Positions 1 to 12,315 of a stretch of DNA of 64,000 nt are shown piece after piece. This DNA is from Saururus chinensis. Taxonomy: Eukaryota > Streptophyta > Magnoliopsida > Piperales > Saururaceae. The position numbers and the translations under genes are program-made. Below the pieces are notes generated by a model, which was given only the letters and a program-made list of their open reading frames with translations, did not search any database and was not told the DNA's origin. The stretch covers positions 17,742,995 through 17,806,994 of the forward strand of contig CP141142.1 in NCBI GenBank assembly GCA_035235625.1. Direction: 5' to 3'. The first letter of the stretch is position 1. Every line of letters starts with the position of its first letter.

Positions 1-215
1 TTGTGATGCTTACATAAAAGCTTCACTAATACTATTGCCTATTTGTGATTTTATTTATAAATATTGCAGATAGTTAAAAAAATTAATTATATTTAACTTG
101 TGATACTTTTTATAAGTGTCAAAAATAGTTTTTGCAAATGTTTTTTAAAGCATCACAAATAGCAACTTATAGTGATACATTAAAAGCATCACTAATAGTC
201 ATTTTTGTTGTTGTG
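1..215. mobile_element. CACTA (En/Spm-type) transposon, right terminus
   Basis: The stretch holds several copies of a subterminal motif of the form GCATCACTAATAG or GCATCACAAATAG. It ends at 202-215 with TTTTTGTTGTTGTG, whose reverse complement starts CACAACAACAAAAA, close to the CACTACAACAAAAA start at 28409. Arrays of short subterminal repeats next to a CACTA end are typical of this superfamily. The terminal CACTA is degenerate here (CACAA). Only the right end is in the window; the body lies to the left. No transposase sequence is visible. Confidence 0.7.
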
Positions 216-3200
216 AAATAAATTATATGTAAAATATTTTATTTTAGGCAATTATGAACTTAACCAATAGATCATTTCACAGTACAATTGACCATTCATT
301 GTTGTGTTAAAAAGCCAGCCTAGAACCAATCCATTGATTTATAGTACCATTGATCTTTCAGTATTGGAATCTCATTAATACATATTCCTCTGAATCTCTC
401 CACTCGATGATTGATCATAAGTTTTCCTCCATTTTCTCACTCTCAAGACAATCCTTATAATTTTTAGTGTGTGTGATGTATATTTGTGTATATTACCTAT
501 TGAAACACCTTATGAGTCTTTAAGTTATGCTTCATCTTTACCATATGATCTTAAGAAGCAAACAAACACTTCTTATTATTCAAAATACACATCACTTTAA
601 TATTGTTTTGTATACCAGATTAAGCAACAATAGACATATGATCACATATATAATTGGAAGAAATAATGGCCTCAGCTTGGGTATTAGTATATTTGTTACT
701 TCGATTTTATTTGATAACAAATAATATTTATTTGTGTTTCTTAACTTCAAAGAAATCATAGAAATAAATTCTAAAATCTCTAATTGTGATGCATTAAGAT
801 AAAATAAATTGACATCTTTATGAAGTAGCTCAACATGCACTAAAAGAATGAGGAGTTTGCCACCCCTTATTTTGGTCAGCCCACCCTACGTATACAAAGA
901 CTAGTAGATATTACTGATTGTGTTAATGGGGTGGGGTGGTTGAAAGAAGGGGTGAAGACTTTTGTTCCTACACTAAAATTTCAGATTGTGATTATTAATG
1001 CATATGACATTTATTGCAAAATATTTATATAAAATATGATCAATGTACTGATGTACCTATATTATGCAAACTTTATCTTTAGAACAAAGAACAAATAAAA
1101 GTTCTTCCCGTTATGACTTGTGCCAGTTCAATCAATCTTAGGAAAATATATTTTCTCACATTTTTCATGGCTAAAAGTCATGAGGCCTGATGGAGGGTTT
1201 CCATTCATATGACCAAGTATTTTTTTATGAGTAGTGCTACAAGAATTGGTACCTCAATATCTATTCCGCAAGAAGTCACAACATTTTCATTTTATGATAC
1301 TCCATTATCTAGAATTCAAATCCGTCGATGAAGCTTGACTAGTTGAGTACATGTGAAGCTTCAACAATAGCATAATAAATGACAATAGTATCATATGGTC
1401 TTCTCTTAATTTCCCTTAGCTCAACCAATACGGTTTGCAGACAATATGACAAACTATAATCCATTAATATACTTAATCAAACAAGATGCCATACACATGG
1501 GTACCTATTCTTTCCTTCCTCTTGATAGTTCCTCATATTTTTCTTTCCCTCTGTGCTAACATCATCATACTATTTACCTATTGTTCAGAAACATATCCCA
1601 CAAGTTCTTTTGCCATTTCAATGCAAAGTCCTCCACCTGCAGCAAGTGGGAGATGTGGCGATGAGGCGGCGAATCCCCTAAAGCTCGTTTCAGTTTCCCA
1701 CTTTCCTGACCGTCGCCTCACTCCTTTGTCCTTTTCCGAGAATTTGGCAGAAGAATCTTTTCCCCTTTTCCGCTGGTTTCACCTCTGCCATCCAAAAACA
1801 AAATAGCGAAAACAAAAAGCGCGTCAAGGAAAACAGGTTCCGAGATTCCTTGCGCTCTTGACGTGGCCACTTGGGCTCGTTTCGCCGCAAACAGCCTGCC
1901 GCTGACGTGGCTGGATAGAAATGGGGCTCCATTGGAGTAACGTTAAAAATGGGCCTGACCCACATGTTCCCACTTTTTTTACGGCATCCATTTTTAAGTC
2001 TACGATCGTCGCCAAAAGCGGTTTTGTCGTTTTCCTTTAACGTTGTCAAAAGATGGAGGTATAGTCCCGAATAGGTCCCCAGTTTTGAACAGAATTATGG
2101 AACTTAGAGGTGTTAAAGAGTTTGGCTGAGATTTAGACTAATTCGGCTTGAATTTAAAATTTAATCTGCGTTAAGAAAGTAAAAAATAATATTCCTTTTA
2201 TTTCATATTAATAAGTTTTTTTTAAAAACTAAATAAGGCTATGTATAATAGGAGTTAAAACTTAATGACATGAAATTTATATATAAAATATAATATGTAT
2301 ATGTACATATTTAAAAAATAATATAATCAAGCCAACTCAAACGAATACAAATATAATTGAGTTTGATTTAATTAATTTTAAATTTAATTTTGACTTTGAG
2401 CCGAACCGAGCCGGGTCAAATGCAAATCAAGTCCAGCTTATGAGGAGCCATCTTTAACATATTTACTCTTACCCACATGCACGGCCACCACCCACTAGTC
2501 ATCCTCGCTAAGTGGCCAAGTCGGAGCGGCCATCTCCATTTTTTTATATGGAGAAAAGAGGAATGAAGCATGCCGATGAAAAACAAAATGAATAAAGTTG
2601 AGAATCGGAGAGGCCCGTAAGTCATGTCCTTATCTCAGGAGGTTAGTATGATGATCCTTCTATTGTGCTTACAATTTTAGTTTCATGAAGTAGGAAAAAG
2701 AATAATAATTTACACATTTGTTAATAACGTTGTACTTTTAGATCACTTGAATTTCCTTATGAAATTATAATGCTGGTCCAAAATAGCCTCTCTTTTTACA
2801 AAATTTGCTTAATATAATTGGAGGCTTAATGTAAAAATCTAAATATACCAATTTTTATATCTTGATAAAATGTTAAACTTTAAATTAAAAAGTTTCTTTA
2901 CATTTATTTTTTCTTTCTAATTGAGATAAAAAATGAATAATTAAATGATATTCAAGTTTTGCTAATATATTTTAAAAAAATAATTAATATGTGTCAAGCG
3001 CAAGATTTGATGACATACATTAATACAAAGATGAGCGGTTGATTCAAAACCACTTGCCCCTTGTACCTATGTGCACCGTGAGTTTGGGATTCAATGGCTC
3101 ACAGTGCACTAGCACGTGTGTGAGTGTGCATGCTAAAGGTGAGCTCTTTTTTCAATAGAAAATATATGAAAAGCTTCTTTCTAATCCATATTCATATTTT

Positions 3201-3315
3201 CTAGTAAACATATTTTCAATTAAAATGCTTGCAAAAAATCAAAGAATTTGAAGACTAAAACCATGCTAAGGATTAAGAAAAATGCAAAACAAAATTTAAG
3301 AATATAAAAAAAAAG

Positions 3316-3360
<45 letters not shown>

Positions 3361-4814
3361 TTAAAATGTACTAAAAAAATAATACAGCCTCCAATTCATG
3401 AGAGCTATGAGAGATGAGAAAGCTTGTTGTCATGGAGAAAGATACAAGTTTTGAGTTGATTGTAGAAAATTGAGAGAAAGTATGAGAGAGTTATGCAGGA
3501 GATTTTGACATTTAGCCTACTATACCAAAAATAACTAGTCTAGTTAAAGGTGTGGCATGGGAAGGTATGTTGTCATTTGGTGTTTCGTAGGAATATCTTA
3601 AATTTAAAACAAAGTAACTAATGTCATGTAAGCATTGCTTGTTGGTGATTAACATTTGGGCTTTGTAAAGGTTACATATAAAACTCTCTTACATAGAATT
3701 TAATATATTGGATATACAAAGGTAACATCTCACATAAAGCTCTTTTGACCTTTATATGGTCTCGTTTACATAATTATGCAGATGTATATGAATATGAGGC
3801 CTTATCTTTTGATGAGGCCTTAGACAGCACCTATGCTGCCATACACTCCACTCGGTCACGCCTTTTAAGTAAACTAGTCAAATTGTGTGACGTACTTAGT
3901 GCATAACAAAAAGTCAAAAGAAGAAAAAACATTAAAAAACCCATGTATCTAACTTTGAAATGCCTAAATAAAAATTCTTAAAAAGACATAAAAGTCTTCT
4001 ATTCACCCACAATCCATGTCTCATAATATATACTTAATTTTTTGTCAAGAGAACCTCAAACCTTTTTTCTTTTACATTTGAGAGCTTCATCTCAAATAAA
4101 ATATATGTCAAAGGCAATGTTAATTTTGAAGAAAAAAAAGTTATTTATGTCTTAGGGTCCTTTTAAAAGCTAAAAGCCGCACACAACACAATCCCCAAGA
4201 GCCTTTTTTCGATAACATAGACCTCGAGATTCCTAACTGTCTAGAACTTGTAATTACAAAACTTCCCATAAATTATGGTATTAAAGCACAATCTTGAGTT
4301 AAGAAAACTTACAAACTTACCTTCATTATCTTCTTTTATTAAAATTTTTCTTTTTTCTTATTTATATTTAATTTTTTTCATATTCACTACCCTTTATCCT
4401 ACATTTTATTCTTTATTTTCTTCCTTTAATTTTTGAAAACCAAAATGCCATATAATCTAGTAAACTTAAATATTTCTTCTTCTTTTTCAAGGAGTTTTAA
4501 GATGGCCAAAAAGAGATATATGAAAAGGAGGAGAATAGTTTAAAGAGATGAAGAAGAAAAAAGAGAAATTTAACAACAATAACCACATGTGCACATATGT
4601 AACATATTAAGCCTATCTTTATTATTACCATTATTTTTTTATCATTAATAACTATTTTTTTTATCAAAAACTTGTGAATTCAAGAAGGCAACATAAGCAT
4701 AGTTTTGTGAATTTTCCATCTTCCTCTTGACTTGAATACTAAATAGATATGGATATAGATACATATATATTGTTATCTATTTATCATGTAGTATATGAAT
4801 GATGTGTTTCAATG
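216..4814. other. AT-rich intergenic DNA, no gene recognised
   Basis: I see no coding region here. Open frames are short and lack any recognisable motif. The part from 1480 to 2050 has a more balanced base composition and small open frames on both strands, and might be an old gene or promoter remnant. The part at 2400-2420 carries a GAGCCGAACCGAGCC-like low-complexity string common in dispersed plant repeats. A long AT dinucleotide run lies at 3316-3356. Confidence 0.5.
3316..3356. repeat. (AT)n microsatellite
   Basis: About 20 uninterrupted AT dinucleotides in AT-rich DNA. Confidence 0.95.
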
Positions 4815-5394
4815 CAGAACATTATGGTACCTTGGCCGAGTAACAAAAAAAGAAGGAAGAAGAAGAAAAATGAGGGGGAAATAGTTTCAATTTCAAGCTA
4901 GGGAAGGTGACCTTCATGCCACATACAAATAGGAGCTCAGAGGACTTGGCGTACGCCTTTAGGTGGGCTAGACTGCCGTCAGTAGGCCCCTAATCCCGCC
5001 CCATACCCTAAGCCCCTGATTACATCTGCAATAAATGATGAAGATGAATCATAACCTATAGCTATAGCAATGAAGGACCGACACACCTTCAAGACCTACC
5101 GATACCAAATAATAAAGGAAGTGGCAGGACACAACTTTCCACCACACTCCGCTATCAGCTTGTCCTCAAGGTGACCGAAAAGAAAAGAAAAGAAAAGAAG
5201 CAAATCAGCCTTAGACTCCCATGTCACCTCCTCGACCGGGTGATCACTCCAAGTCACAAGCACCTCCATAATAGTACAACAAGCATGACGATCACGTCAC
5301 TTGTCAACAAAGGCTGTAGGAACCAAGGTAGGTGAGCTAGTGGTAGGTGGTAGATGGAGTAGATGGCAAAGTAGATAGGTTGCCGGTGTACTTC
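4815..5394 (-). pseudogene. Ty3/gypsy chromovirus remnant: 3' LTR-like part and chromodomain end
   Basis: On the minus strand 5155-5390 reads through a chromodomain-like stretch with VLVTWSDHPVEEVTWE, the usual C-terminal end of chromovirus integrase. The following tail, rich in Gly-Gly/Trp-Trp, resembles the tail of the better preserved gypsy element at 30.2-30.5 kb. The part at about 4815-5135 sits where the 3' LTR of a minus-strand element should be and shares short phrases with the 345-bp LTR at 29864; its left edge is a guess. The coding sequence is interrupted at 5394 by a solo LTR insertion and resumes at 9599. Confidence 0.55.
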
Positions 5395-5784
5395 TGTGAC
5401 GCCCCGACCTGGAAAACTGACCTGGGCCGGGGGTCCGAAAGCGATAAAAAAACCAAACCCAGAACTGGGAGTGGCACACTCTGAGTGCGAGAGTCTTTTC
5501 GTTCCTCTACGCGCTATGGAACTTTAGCGCTCCATTACGCGTAGGCAAGAACTGGCCTAATTATATAACTAATTCGGACCGGGCCAACGTTGCATTGTTG
5601 TTGGTTGCCTACGTACATATCGGATAACATCCACGATGTTACTCCGATATGATCGGATCGGGACGTAGTTTTGCCTATTGGCTACTACATACAACCGGCA
5701 TACCAAAAACACATGTATAAAATATGTATCTCCGAATATTTAATCGGAGCTATATGAAAACCCGATAAAACGCCGACAACACAC

Positions 5785-6150
5785 ATCTCGCTCTATCATA
5801 GAGACGAGCACCACACAACCACCACAACATTCCTCACTCTATCCTAGAGTAAGACCATCACATTCACACGTCTCGCCCCATCACTAAGCCGAGACCACAT
5901 ACATCACACATCTCGCTATATCACTTAGCCGAGACCGCACGCATCACACATCTTGCTCTATCATAGAGTGAGACAGAACACAATCATAGGTCTCGCTCTA
6001 TCACTGAGCCGAGACTGAACACACACACAACACGTCTCTCTCTAAACCAGAGCGAGACGGCACACATCATGACATATAATCATAGCATATCATAATATAA
6101 ACACACGCACAACCCGTCTTTCTCTAACCCAGAGCGAGACGACACACATC
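5785..6150. repeat. Degenerate tandem array of hairpin-like TCTCGCTCTA units
   Basis: Inside the outer solo LTR, units of the type TCTCGCTCTATCAC...GAGCGAGAC recur roughly every 40-60 bp. Each unit contains a short inverted repeat (TCTCGCTCTA against TAGAGCGAGA). A shorter version occurs at the matching place in the inner LTR (7091-7200), so the array belongs to this LTR family. Confidence 0.75.
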
Positions 6151-7219
6151 ATGACATATAAGCACAACAAACATATGGATCATAGTATAACACACATCAT
6201 AACTAGCACATGTCGTTCTATAATTAAAATAGGAGATAAGAAACTCTTACTCCCCTGATGTCTCACGGGGTAGCAGTATTCGGGATGCTCATTTCTAGGC
6301 GTCCTCCCCCTCAGATCTAGAGACAGCGAACAGAGCCTCCTCTAGCCCTCGCACGTTCTTTGCCTTGCACCAAAAAATAACTCAACCAACTCTCCCCTTT
6401 CCCGGAGACCGCATTTTTTGCGCCCGTGGGCGGCGGACAGAACCTCCCCTACTCGGGGTGTCCTTCACACGTCGTGGCCCCTTGGTGGAGAACGAAGCCT
6501 CCCCTACATCGGGCTACTTCTCTTAATCTGGCCAGGTAACGGAGGACGGAGCCTCCTCTCTCTCCGGGCTGTCTCTCTCTCTCTCTCTCACTTGGGGTAG
6601 GAGGTGGCGGATAGAGCCTCCTCTTACCCCGGGTTGTTTGTAACGACCCGACCCGAGCCGGGCCCACAAAATCACTAATAGGAAATTTTCTCTTTCCTTG
6701 AGCCAGGAATCATCGTCTGAGTGCGAGAGGTACAACGTTCGTCTACGCACTACAGAGCTTTAAGGCTTCCTCGTACGTAGACTTAGGTTGTAATGAACAC
6801 GTACACACGACGAAGCTTCATAGTTCGTCGCGTGTAAAACAAAATAAAACATATTATTATAATGATTTGGATCGGGCCAACGTTGCCTTGCCGTTGGTTG
6901 CCTACGTACGTATTGGATATTATCCCAATACGATCGGATCCGAACGTAGTTCTGCCTAATGGCTACTACATACTACAAACATCACAAAATCATACGTATA
7001 AAATACATATTTCCGAATATTTAATCGGAGTATACAAACACTCATCATATATCGGAGTCAAGCGGAAGTTAATAAATTAACGGAATCGTACATCTCGCTC
7101 TACCACAGAGCGGGATCAAAATCTCATACACGTATCTCGCTCTATCACTGAGCCGAGACCGAGAACACAAATTACACGTCTCGCTCCACCCTAGAGCGAG
7201 ACCACACACGTCATGTAAG

Positions 7220-7415
7220 TATACATCATGGCATCTAGGCATGTAGCATAGTACATAGGCACATAGCATGGCATATAGGCACATAGCATAGTATATAGGC
7301 ACATAGCATGGCATATAGGCACCTAGCATGGCATATAGGTACATAGCATAGTATATAGGCACATAGCATGGCATATAGGCACCTAACATGGCATATATGT
7401 ACATAGCATATAGGT
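7220..7415. repeat. Tandem repeat, ~19-bp unit (ACATAGCATGGCATATAGGC type)
   Basis: About ten imperfect copies of a unit such as ACATAGCATGGCATATAGGC lie inside the inner solo LTR. The long open frame across them on the minus strand is only a product of the repeat. Confidence 0.9.
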
Positions 7416-8117
7416 ATAGTAGCGGAATAGAGAGTTGCTTACTGCCCTTATGTCTCGTATAGTAGCGGTATACGGAGTTGCTCACACGAGCATCCTCCCC
7501 TTCAGATCCGAAGATATTAGACGGAGCTTCCTCTAGCCTCCATACGTTCCTTGTCTTGTACCGAAACACTACGTATAAATGTTTTCCTTGCCAGAGACTC
7601 TTCTCGTTTCCTGTGCCCGTGTGTGGCGGACAGAACCTCCCCTAGTCTGGATTACTTCTCTTGATGTAGCTTGGCAACTTCGGACAGAATCCCGTCTTGC
7701 TCCGGGCCCATATTTCTTGTTCGTTGCTCGAGGATGACAGGTGGAGCCTCTCCTTGTCTCGGGGTATTTCCTCCTTATACGGTTTCCGAATCAAAGAACG
7801 GACCTCTCCATCGCGTAGAACATACTTGATTTAGTCAAGAACGCCTCTTGGACTGACTAAATCGGAGTTAGGATGGCCAGAAACAGAGAAAACAAAGTTC
7901 GTCGGTGCATGAAGAGAACGGGCAGGACCTCCTCTTGTCTTGGGACGTTTCCTCATCATACGGTCTCCAACTTGAAGAACGGACAGCTCCATTGCGTAGA
8001 ACATACTCGATTTAGTAGGAAACGGGTCTTGAACGGCCTTAATCGGCCTCAGAACGGTCAGAAACGGGGGTAGAGAAGTTCTCCGTCAGAGAAGGAACGA
8101 AATGGGGTATATATAGA

Positions 8118-8366
8118 CCCCCGAGCCGCCGAAACCGCGGCGCCGCGCCGCCAAATCCGGCGGCGCCGCTTTTTCGCCCGCGGCGCCCGCCGAAACCACG
8201 CGCGGCTCGCGCCCGCGCGTTACGCGGGTCGCGTTCGCGCGCGGAACCGCGGCCCGCGCGAAACCGCGGCGCGCGGAACCGCGGCGCCCGCGGTAACGCG
8301 GGCGCGCGCGTCGCGCCGCGCCGCGCTGGCTCGCGCTGCGGCGCGCGCCAGCCGCGCGCCGGCTAA
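8118..8366. other. Extremely GC- and CpG-rich block in the inner solo LTR
   Basis: About 250 bp consists almost only of G and C with dense CGCG and GCGC strings, in a region that is otherwise AT-rich. A TATATATAG string lies just before it at about 8107. The corresponding part of the outer LTR (about 8890-9170) is also GC-rich but has different text, so composition is kept while sequence is not. Confidence 0.8.
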
Positions 8367-9598
8367 CCCATTTTCCATATTTCTTTTTTTTTTATTTTTA
8401 TACTTAAAATTACAAATGCGCGCATCTTTCTACCCCGGAATCGGATTTGCGCGTTCTAGGTACCGTTGGACTCGTATCGACGAGCCCTTTGATACCAACC
8501 CACTTAAAGTAGCAAACCACACTATTTCCAAGTGGGTCCCGCCTATAAAGCACGTTTCTCAAATATCGTAATTTCCGGTCCCGACCTCTATTTCGCGCGT
8601 TCTTCAAATCGTTATGCTCGTAATGCCAAGCTCTACCTGGCTACGGGTATTTCATCTAATGAAAACCCTTAATATTAATCTCAAATTACCAAATTACCCT
8701 TAACCCTCCCGGGTTAAGCGTAACCGAAAAACGGGTCGTTACATTGTTCCTCCCTTATAGGAGCGCCAACTCGAGGAATGGACCATGCCATTGCGTAGAT
8801 CACCCTCGAATTAGCCACGAATGCCTCGAGAACGGAAGAAAATGAACTCCAAACGACTCAGAAAACTCCCCCGAAAAATGAAACGGGATTCGAATTTATA
8901 GGGAAGAAGCCGAGGGCGTACGAAACGCCCTCGGAGATGCGCGTGCCACATGTCGCGTGCCTACGCGGTGCACGATGTGCTGGCCGCGCACGTGAAGTGC
9001 GCGGCCGCGTGCTGCGCTTGCAGGGTGCGACGTGCAGCTCCCACTGGTCGTGCGGGAGCCGGCCCGCGACGCGGGCCTGGTCCCGCGTACGCGCGGGACA
9101 ATGCGCGGGCACACGCGCGTCACTCGGGTCACCCCGCGGGCCCCCCGCCATGTGGCACTACTGATGCGGCTGCTGGTGTCAGCACTGATGCCAGCTAATT
9201 CGTCTTCTTCAGATTAAAATAATATTTTTTTATATTATTTTAATTCAAAAATATCTAAACTTCAACGCGCGATATCTTCTTACCCAGAAGTCGGAATTGC
9301 GTGTTTTATGTACCGATGGACTCGTATAAACGAGCCCTTCGATATAAGACCACACATAGATAGGTTATCCTGCTCTTTTCAAGTGGGCCCTGCCCATGCA
9401 GCGCGCTTCCCGAGGCTATAACTTTCACTCCCGACCTCCGTTTTACGCGTTCTTTAATTCGTCACCCTCATTATTGCGAGTGCTACCCGGATACAGGGAT
9501 TTCACCTTATGAAACCCCCTAACACTAACTTCAAATTACCGAATTCCCCTTAACCCACCCAGGTTAAGCGTAACTGGAAAACGGGTCGTTACAACTTC

Positions 9599-9716
9599 TA
9601 AAGTAGAGAACATAGAAGACTGGGTGAACCAAAGCATCATCATGAAGCGCCACAAGCCAACATGTTATGTAATCGAGTAGGGTCCATGGAAATGATGTGC
9701 GAGCTTCGATTGAGCT
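9599..9716 (-). pseudogene. Ty3/gypsy chromovirus remnant, continuation (integrase C-terminal part)
   Basis: On the minus strand this reads KLAHHFHGPYSI followed, after a frameshift, by a piece resembling HPVFHVS. Both phrases are typical of the stretch between integrase core and chromodomain in gypsy chromoviruses and match the element at 30.5-30.6 kb. It directly continues the remnant ending at 5394 once the nested solo LTRs are removed. It is cut at 9716 by the next LTR-like sequence. Confidence 0.6.
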
Positions 9717-11099
9717 TGTAACACCCAAGATTTTTCATACATTTTCCTTAAAAATTATCAAAAATTTTTGCAATATAATTGCTATAAATCTGGAAAAAAT
9801 GGCGAATACGAAACCTGTGAAAATATTTTTATAATTTAAAACATACCACATCAGTTTTTCCCATCCAAATTGTTACTCATTCGATCAAACATCGTAGGGT
9901 CAAACCAAACATCCACAGGCGCTACTCAAAAAACAAACGTATAAATAAATTACTATGATCATAGGCTTTAAATACAAATATCTCCTAAGCATCCCTGACT
10001 GCAAGTCCCATAAAAGTCCACAGTCTAATCCAAACAAAAGTCTAGAATACATAAACATCTTAATTCTCGTCTCACCCAATACATCGAATCATGGCACAAA
10101 AATACTCGCAGTAAGTCAAGTGTATACTTGCGTCTAAGGGAATCAATCCACCTTATAAACGAGCATCCATCTCCAGGAGCTCTTTGTTACAACCTATAAA
10201 AGCCTCCCGAACAACGGGGCTAAAAAGTAGGGTAATTAGTATTTTTATACTCAGTAAGAAAATATCCAGTATGACAGTTCTAAATAGTAAAGTCAGTAAA
10301 TCCATACATAGATGCGTTCATGCAACTCAAACATAAAGCAAACAGGCATATCATAATCATGCTCATATGCATACAATCACGCATATCATCATGCCAACAA
10401 ACCATTGAATCAAACTTACACAAACACCCTTATGCAGGGTCTTACAAACTTACTCGTACCATCGTACACTTACTCATACAATATACACATACTTGTATAA
10501 CCTTACTCATATAATCATATGCTTACTCGTATGACCTTACTCGTACAATCATATAATTTCTCATACAACTTACACATACTTGTACGACCTTACTCGTATA
10601 ATCTTACACTTACTCAGAATCATACTCTTATAGTCTTACTCATACTCAAGCTCTTATAGTAGTGCTTATACTTATACTCTTATAGTCGTACTCATACTAT
10701 CGACCACTGAAGCTCATTACAACTAATAAGCTCCAACGTCAAATGGAAAAGAATGTCACTGGGGGCATCACCTTAACCTCCACGGAGTGAGTAGATGCCA
10801 TGGACTTTTCCGAAGGCAAGGCACGCCAATGCTCATGGGGCACATGATCAACAGGTAAGAGCAGGTCCATGATACTACTTACCTGAACATGCAAACATAA
10901 ACACAAATGGCCACACTTTAGGGCCCTACAGTTGCCCACCATAATGGGTCTTATAGTACCATAGAATTGCCCACCATAATGGGTCTTATAGTGCCAATGC
11001 CACTCTTGGGCAGAAATCATACAGTGCCACTTAGGCAGAAACATGGGCAGAAATATATAGTGTCACTCTTGGGTGGAATCATATAATGCTCCTCTTGGG

Positions 11100-11345
11100 C
11101 AGAAATCATATAACTCTCTCAATAGAGCATCAAACGTCTGGGCTTATACAGCACACAAACCAAATAAAAAATATACATCGCTTTCAACAGAGCATCAGAC
11201 GTCTGGGCTTATACAGCACACAAACCAAATCAAAAGCATACATCGCTTTCAACAGAGCATCAGACGTCTAGGCTTCATACAACACACAAACAAAGTCGGA
11301 AACATACATCGCTCTCAACATAGAATCAGACGTCCGGTGTTCTAT
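11100..11345. repeat. Tandem repeat, ~65-bp unit, four copies
   Basis: Copies start with GAGCATC(A)GACGTCTGGGC-like text at about 11125, 11190, 11255 and 11321, a regular 65-66 bp spacing. Each contains a GACGTC palindrome and a CACACAAAC string. Confidence 0.85.
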
Positions 11346-12127
11346 ACAACACACAGACAACATCCTGCAGGATAAACACCATGGCAAGACATGAGAAATG
11401 CTCAGCTGACTCATTTCAGCTGGCTCAAGCACGGAACTTAATCGGTTGAACCCTGAGGTCTCAAACTCACAACGCCATCATTAGCTTTCTTATAATTCAA
11501 GTTTGAATTAAGTAATTTATATGGTACAATTATGCCACACAAACTCTTAAACAGACCATGCTCCACTGATCAAGCTGAAGTTGAGCTTGAACCAAAACCC
11601 AGTTCGTCAGGGCAGCAGACTTCACTTATCCTGTCCATATCATGATCAAAACTCATCGTACATCAAATCCTTATAGTCTTACATACTCCGCCATCCACCT
11701 TATGGCCAAAACATCTTACACAAACGTCATCAAACTAAGCTCCTCAGAGCCAAACTCAATTATCACCCTCTTACTCATACTTCACTTATTATGCTTACTT
11801 TTCACTTCATAATTTATACGTTATGCTTGTACAATTATGCACACTCTTACTGTCTGACAATCCCCAAACATACGTTTGAATCCAAACCACACAAACTGTT
11901 CTAATCCTTGTCCATCAAACTTACATCATCTATCTTCTGTTATCCTTCATACGCTCACACATCCATATCCAAATCCATACCAAACACTGTCACTTCTTAC
12001 TGTCCATAGGCCATTCCTCTACCCACATGCACATACACATATCCATAGCATAGGCAAATAGCCATCATACATACGTATGTCCATCACACATACATATAAC
12101 ACACATACTTTCATACATACATAACTT

Positions 12128-12315
12128 GCCAACATATTCGCTAACCATCACTAGCTCATACATACACATACGAAGCTACCAACAAACACGCTAGCCATCA
12201 CTAGCACATATATACACATATGAACCTTACCACAAACACGCTAGCCATCACTAGCACATACTCAATCCACATACGAAGCTTACAACATACACGCTAGCTA
12301 TCACTAGCACATACA
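12128..12315. repeat. Tandem repeat, ~50-bp unit, four copies
   Basis: The phrase CACGCTAGCCATCACTAGCA recurs four times with slightly variable spacing. GCTAGC and CTAG strings make each unit partly palindromic. It lies in the LTR-like sequence. Confidence 0.8.

Larger units (their letters stand above)
6639..8743. mobile_element. Solo LTR (inner), 2105 bp, nested in a relative
   Basis: It starts TGTAACGACCCGACCCG at 6639 and ends AAACGGGTCGTTACA at 8743. A perfect 5-bp target duplication, TTGTT, flanks it at 6634-6638 and 8744-8748. Its layout matches the outer LTR: a start motif, TCTCGCTCTA units, phrases of the type GGACAGAACCTCCCC, a very GC-rich block and a shared end containing ACTAACTTCAAATTACC-like text. 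The two are therefore members of one family or two close families. No internal retrotransposon sequence remains. Confidence 0.92.
5395..9593. mobile_element. Solo LTR (outer), ~2.09 kb plus a nested insertion
   Basis: The element starts TGTGACGCCCCGACC at 5395 and ends ACGGGTCGTTACA at 9593. It is flanked by a perfect 5-bp target duplication, ACTTC, at 5390-5394 and 9594-9598. No primer-binding site, polypurine tract or coding sequence is visible, so it is a solo LTR, the usual product of recombination between the two LTRs of a gypsy element. Without the second solo LTR at 6639-8743 and its duplicated 5 bp it measures about 2.09 kb. It inserted into the integrase/chromodomain end of an older gypsy element. 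Base composition swings strongly, with a GC-rich, CpG-rich block at about 8890-9170. Confidence 0.9.

Noticed and set aside
1690-2049. A 119-residue minus-strand open frame
   Set aside because: Rich in Lys/Arg/Phe with no recognisable domain, and another frame on the other strand overlaps it; it may be promoter-like DNA.
5785-6150. Regular repeats that might be taken for a CRISPR array
   Set aside because: The units are imperfect, of variable spacing, lie in a plant LTR and have no cas genes nearby.
7069-7569. A 166-residue minus-strand open frame with repeated Tyr-Ala-Met-Leu and Tyr-Met-Pro-Cys-Tyr phrases
   Set aside because: It is the translation of the 19-bp tandem repeat in a solo LTR; no start context or domain supports a protein.
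8858-9217. Several overlapping open frames on both strands in the GC-rich block
   Set aside because: They result from the scarcity of stop codons in GC-rich DNA; the products are Arg/Ala-rich without a domain.
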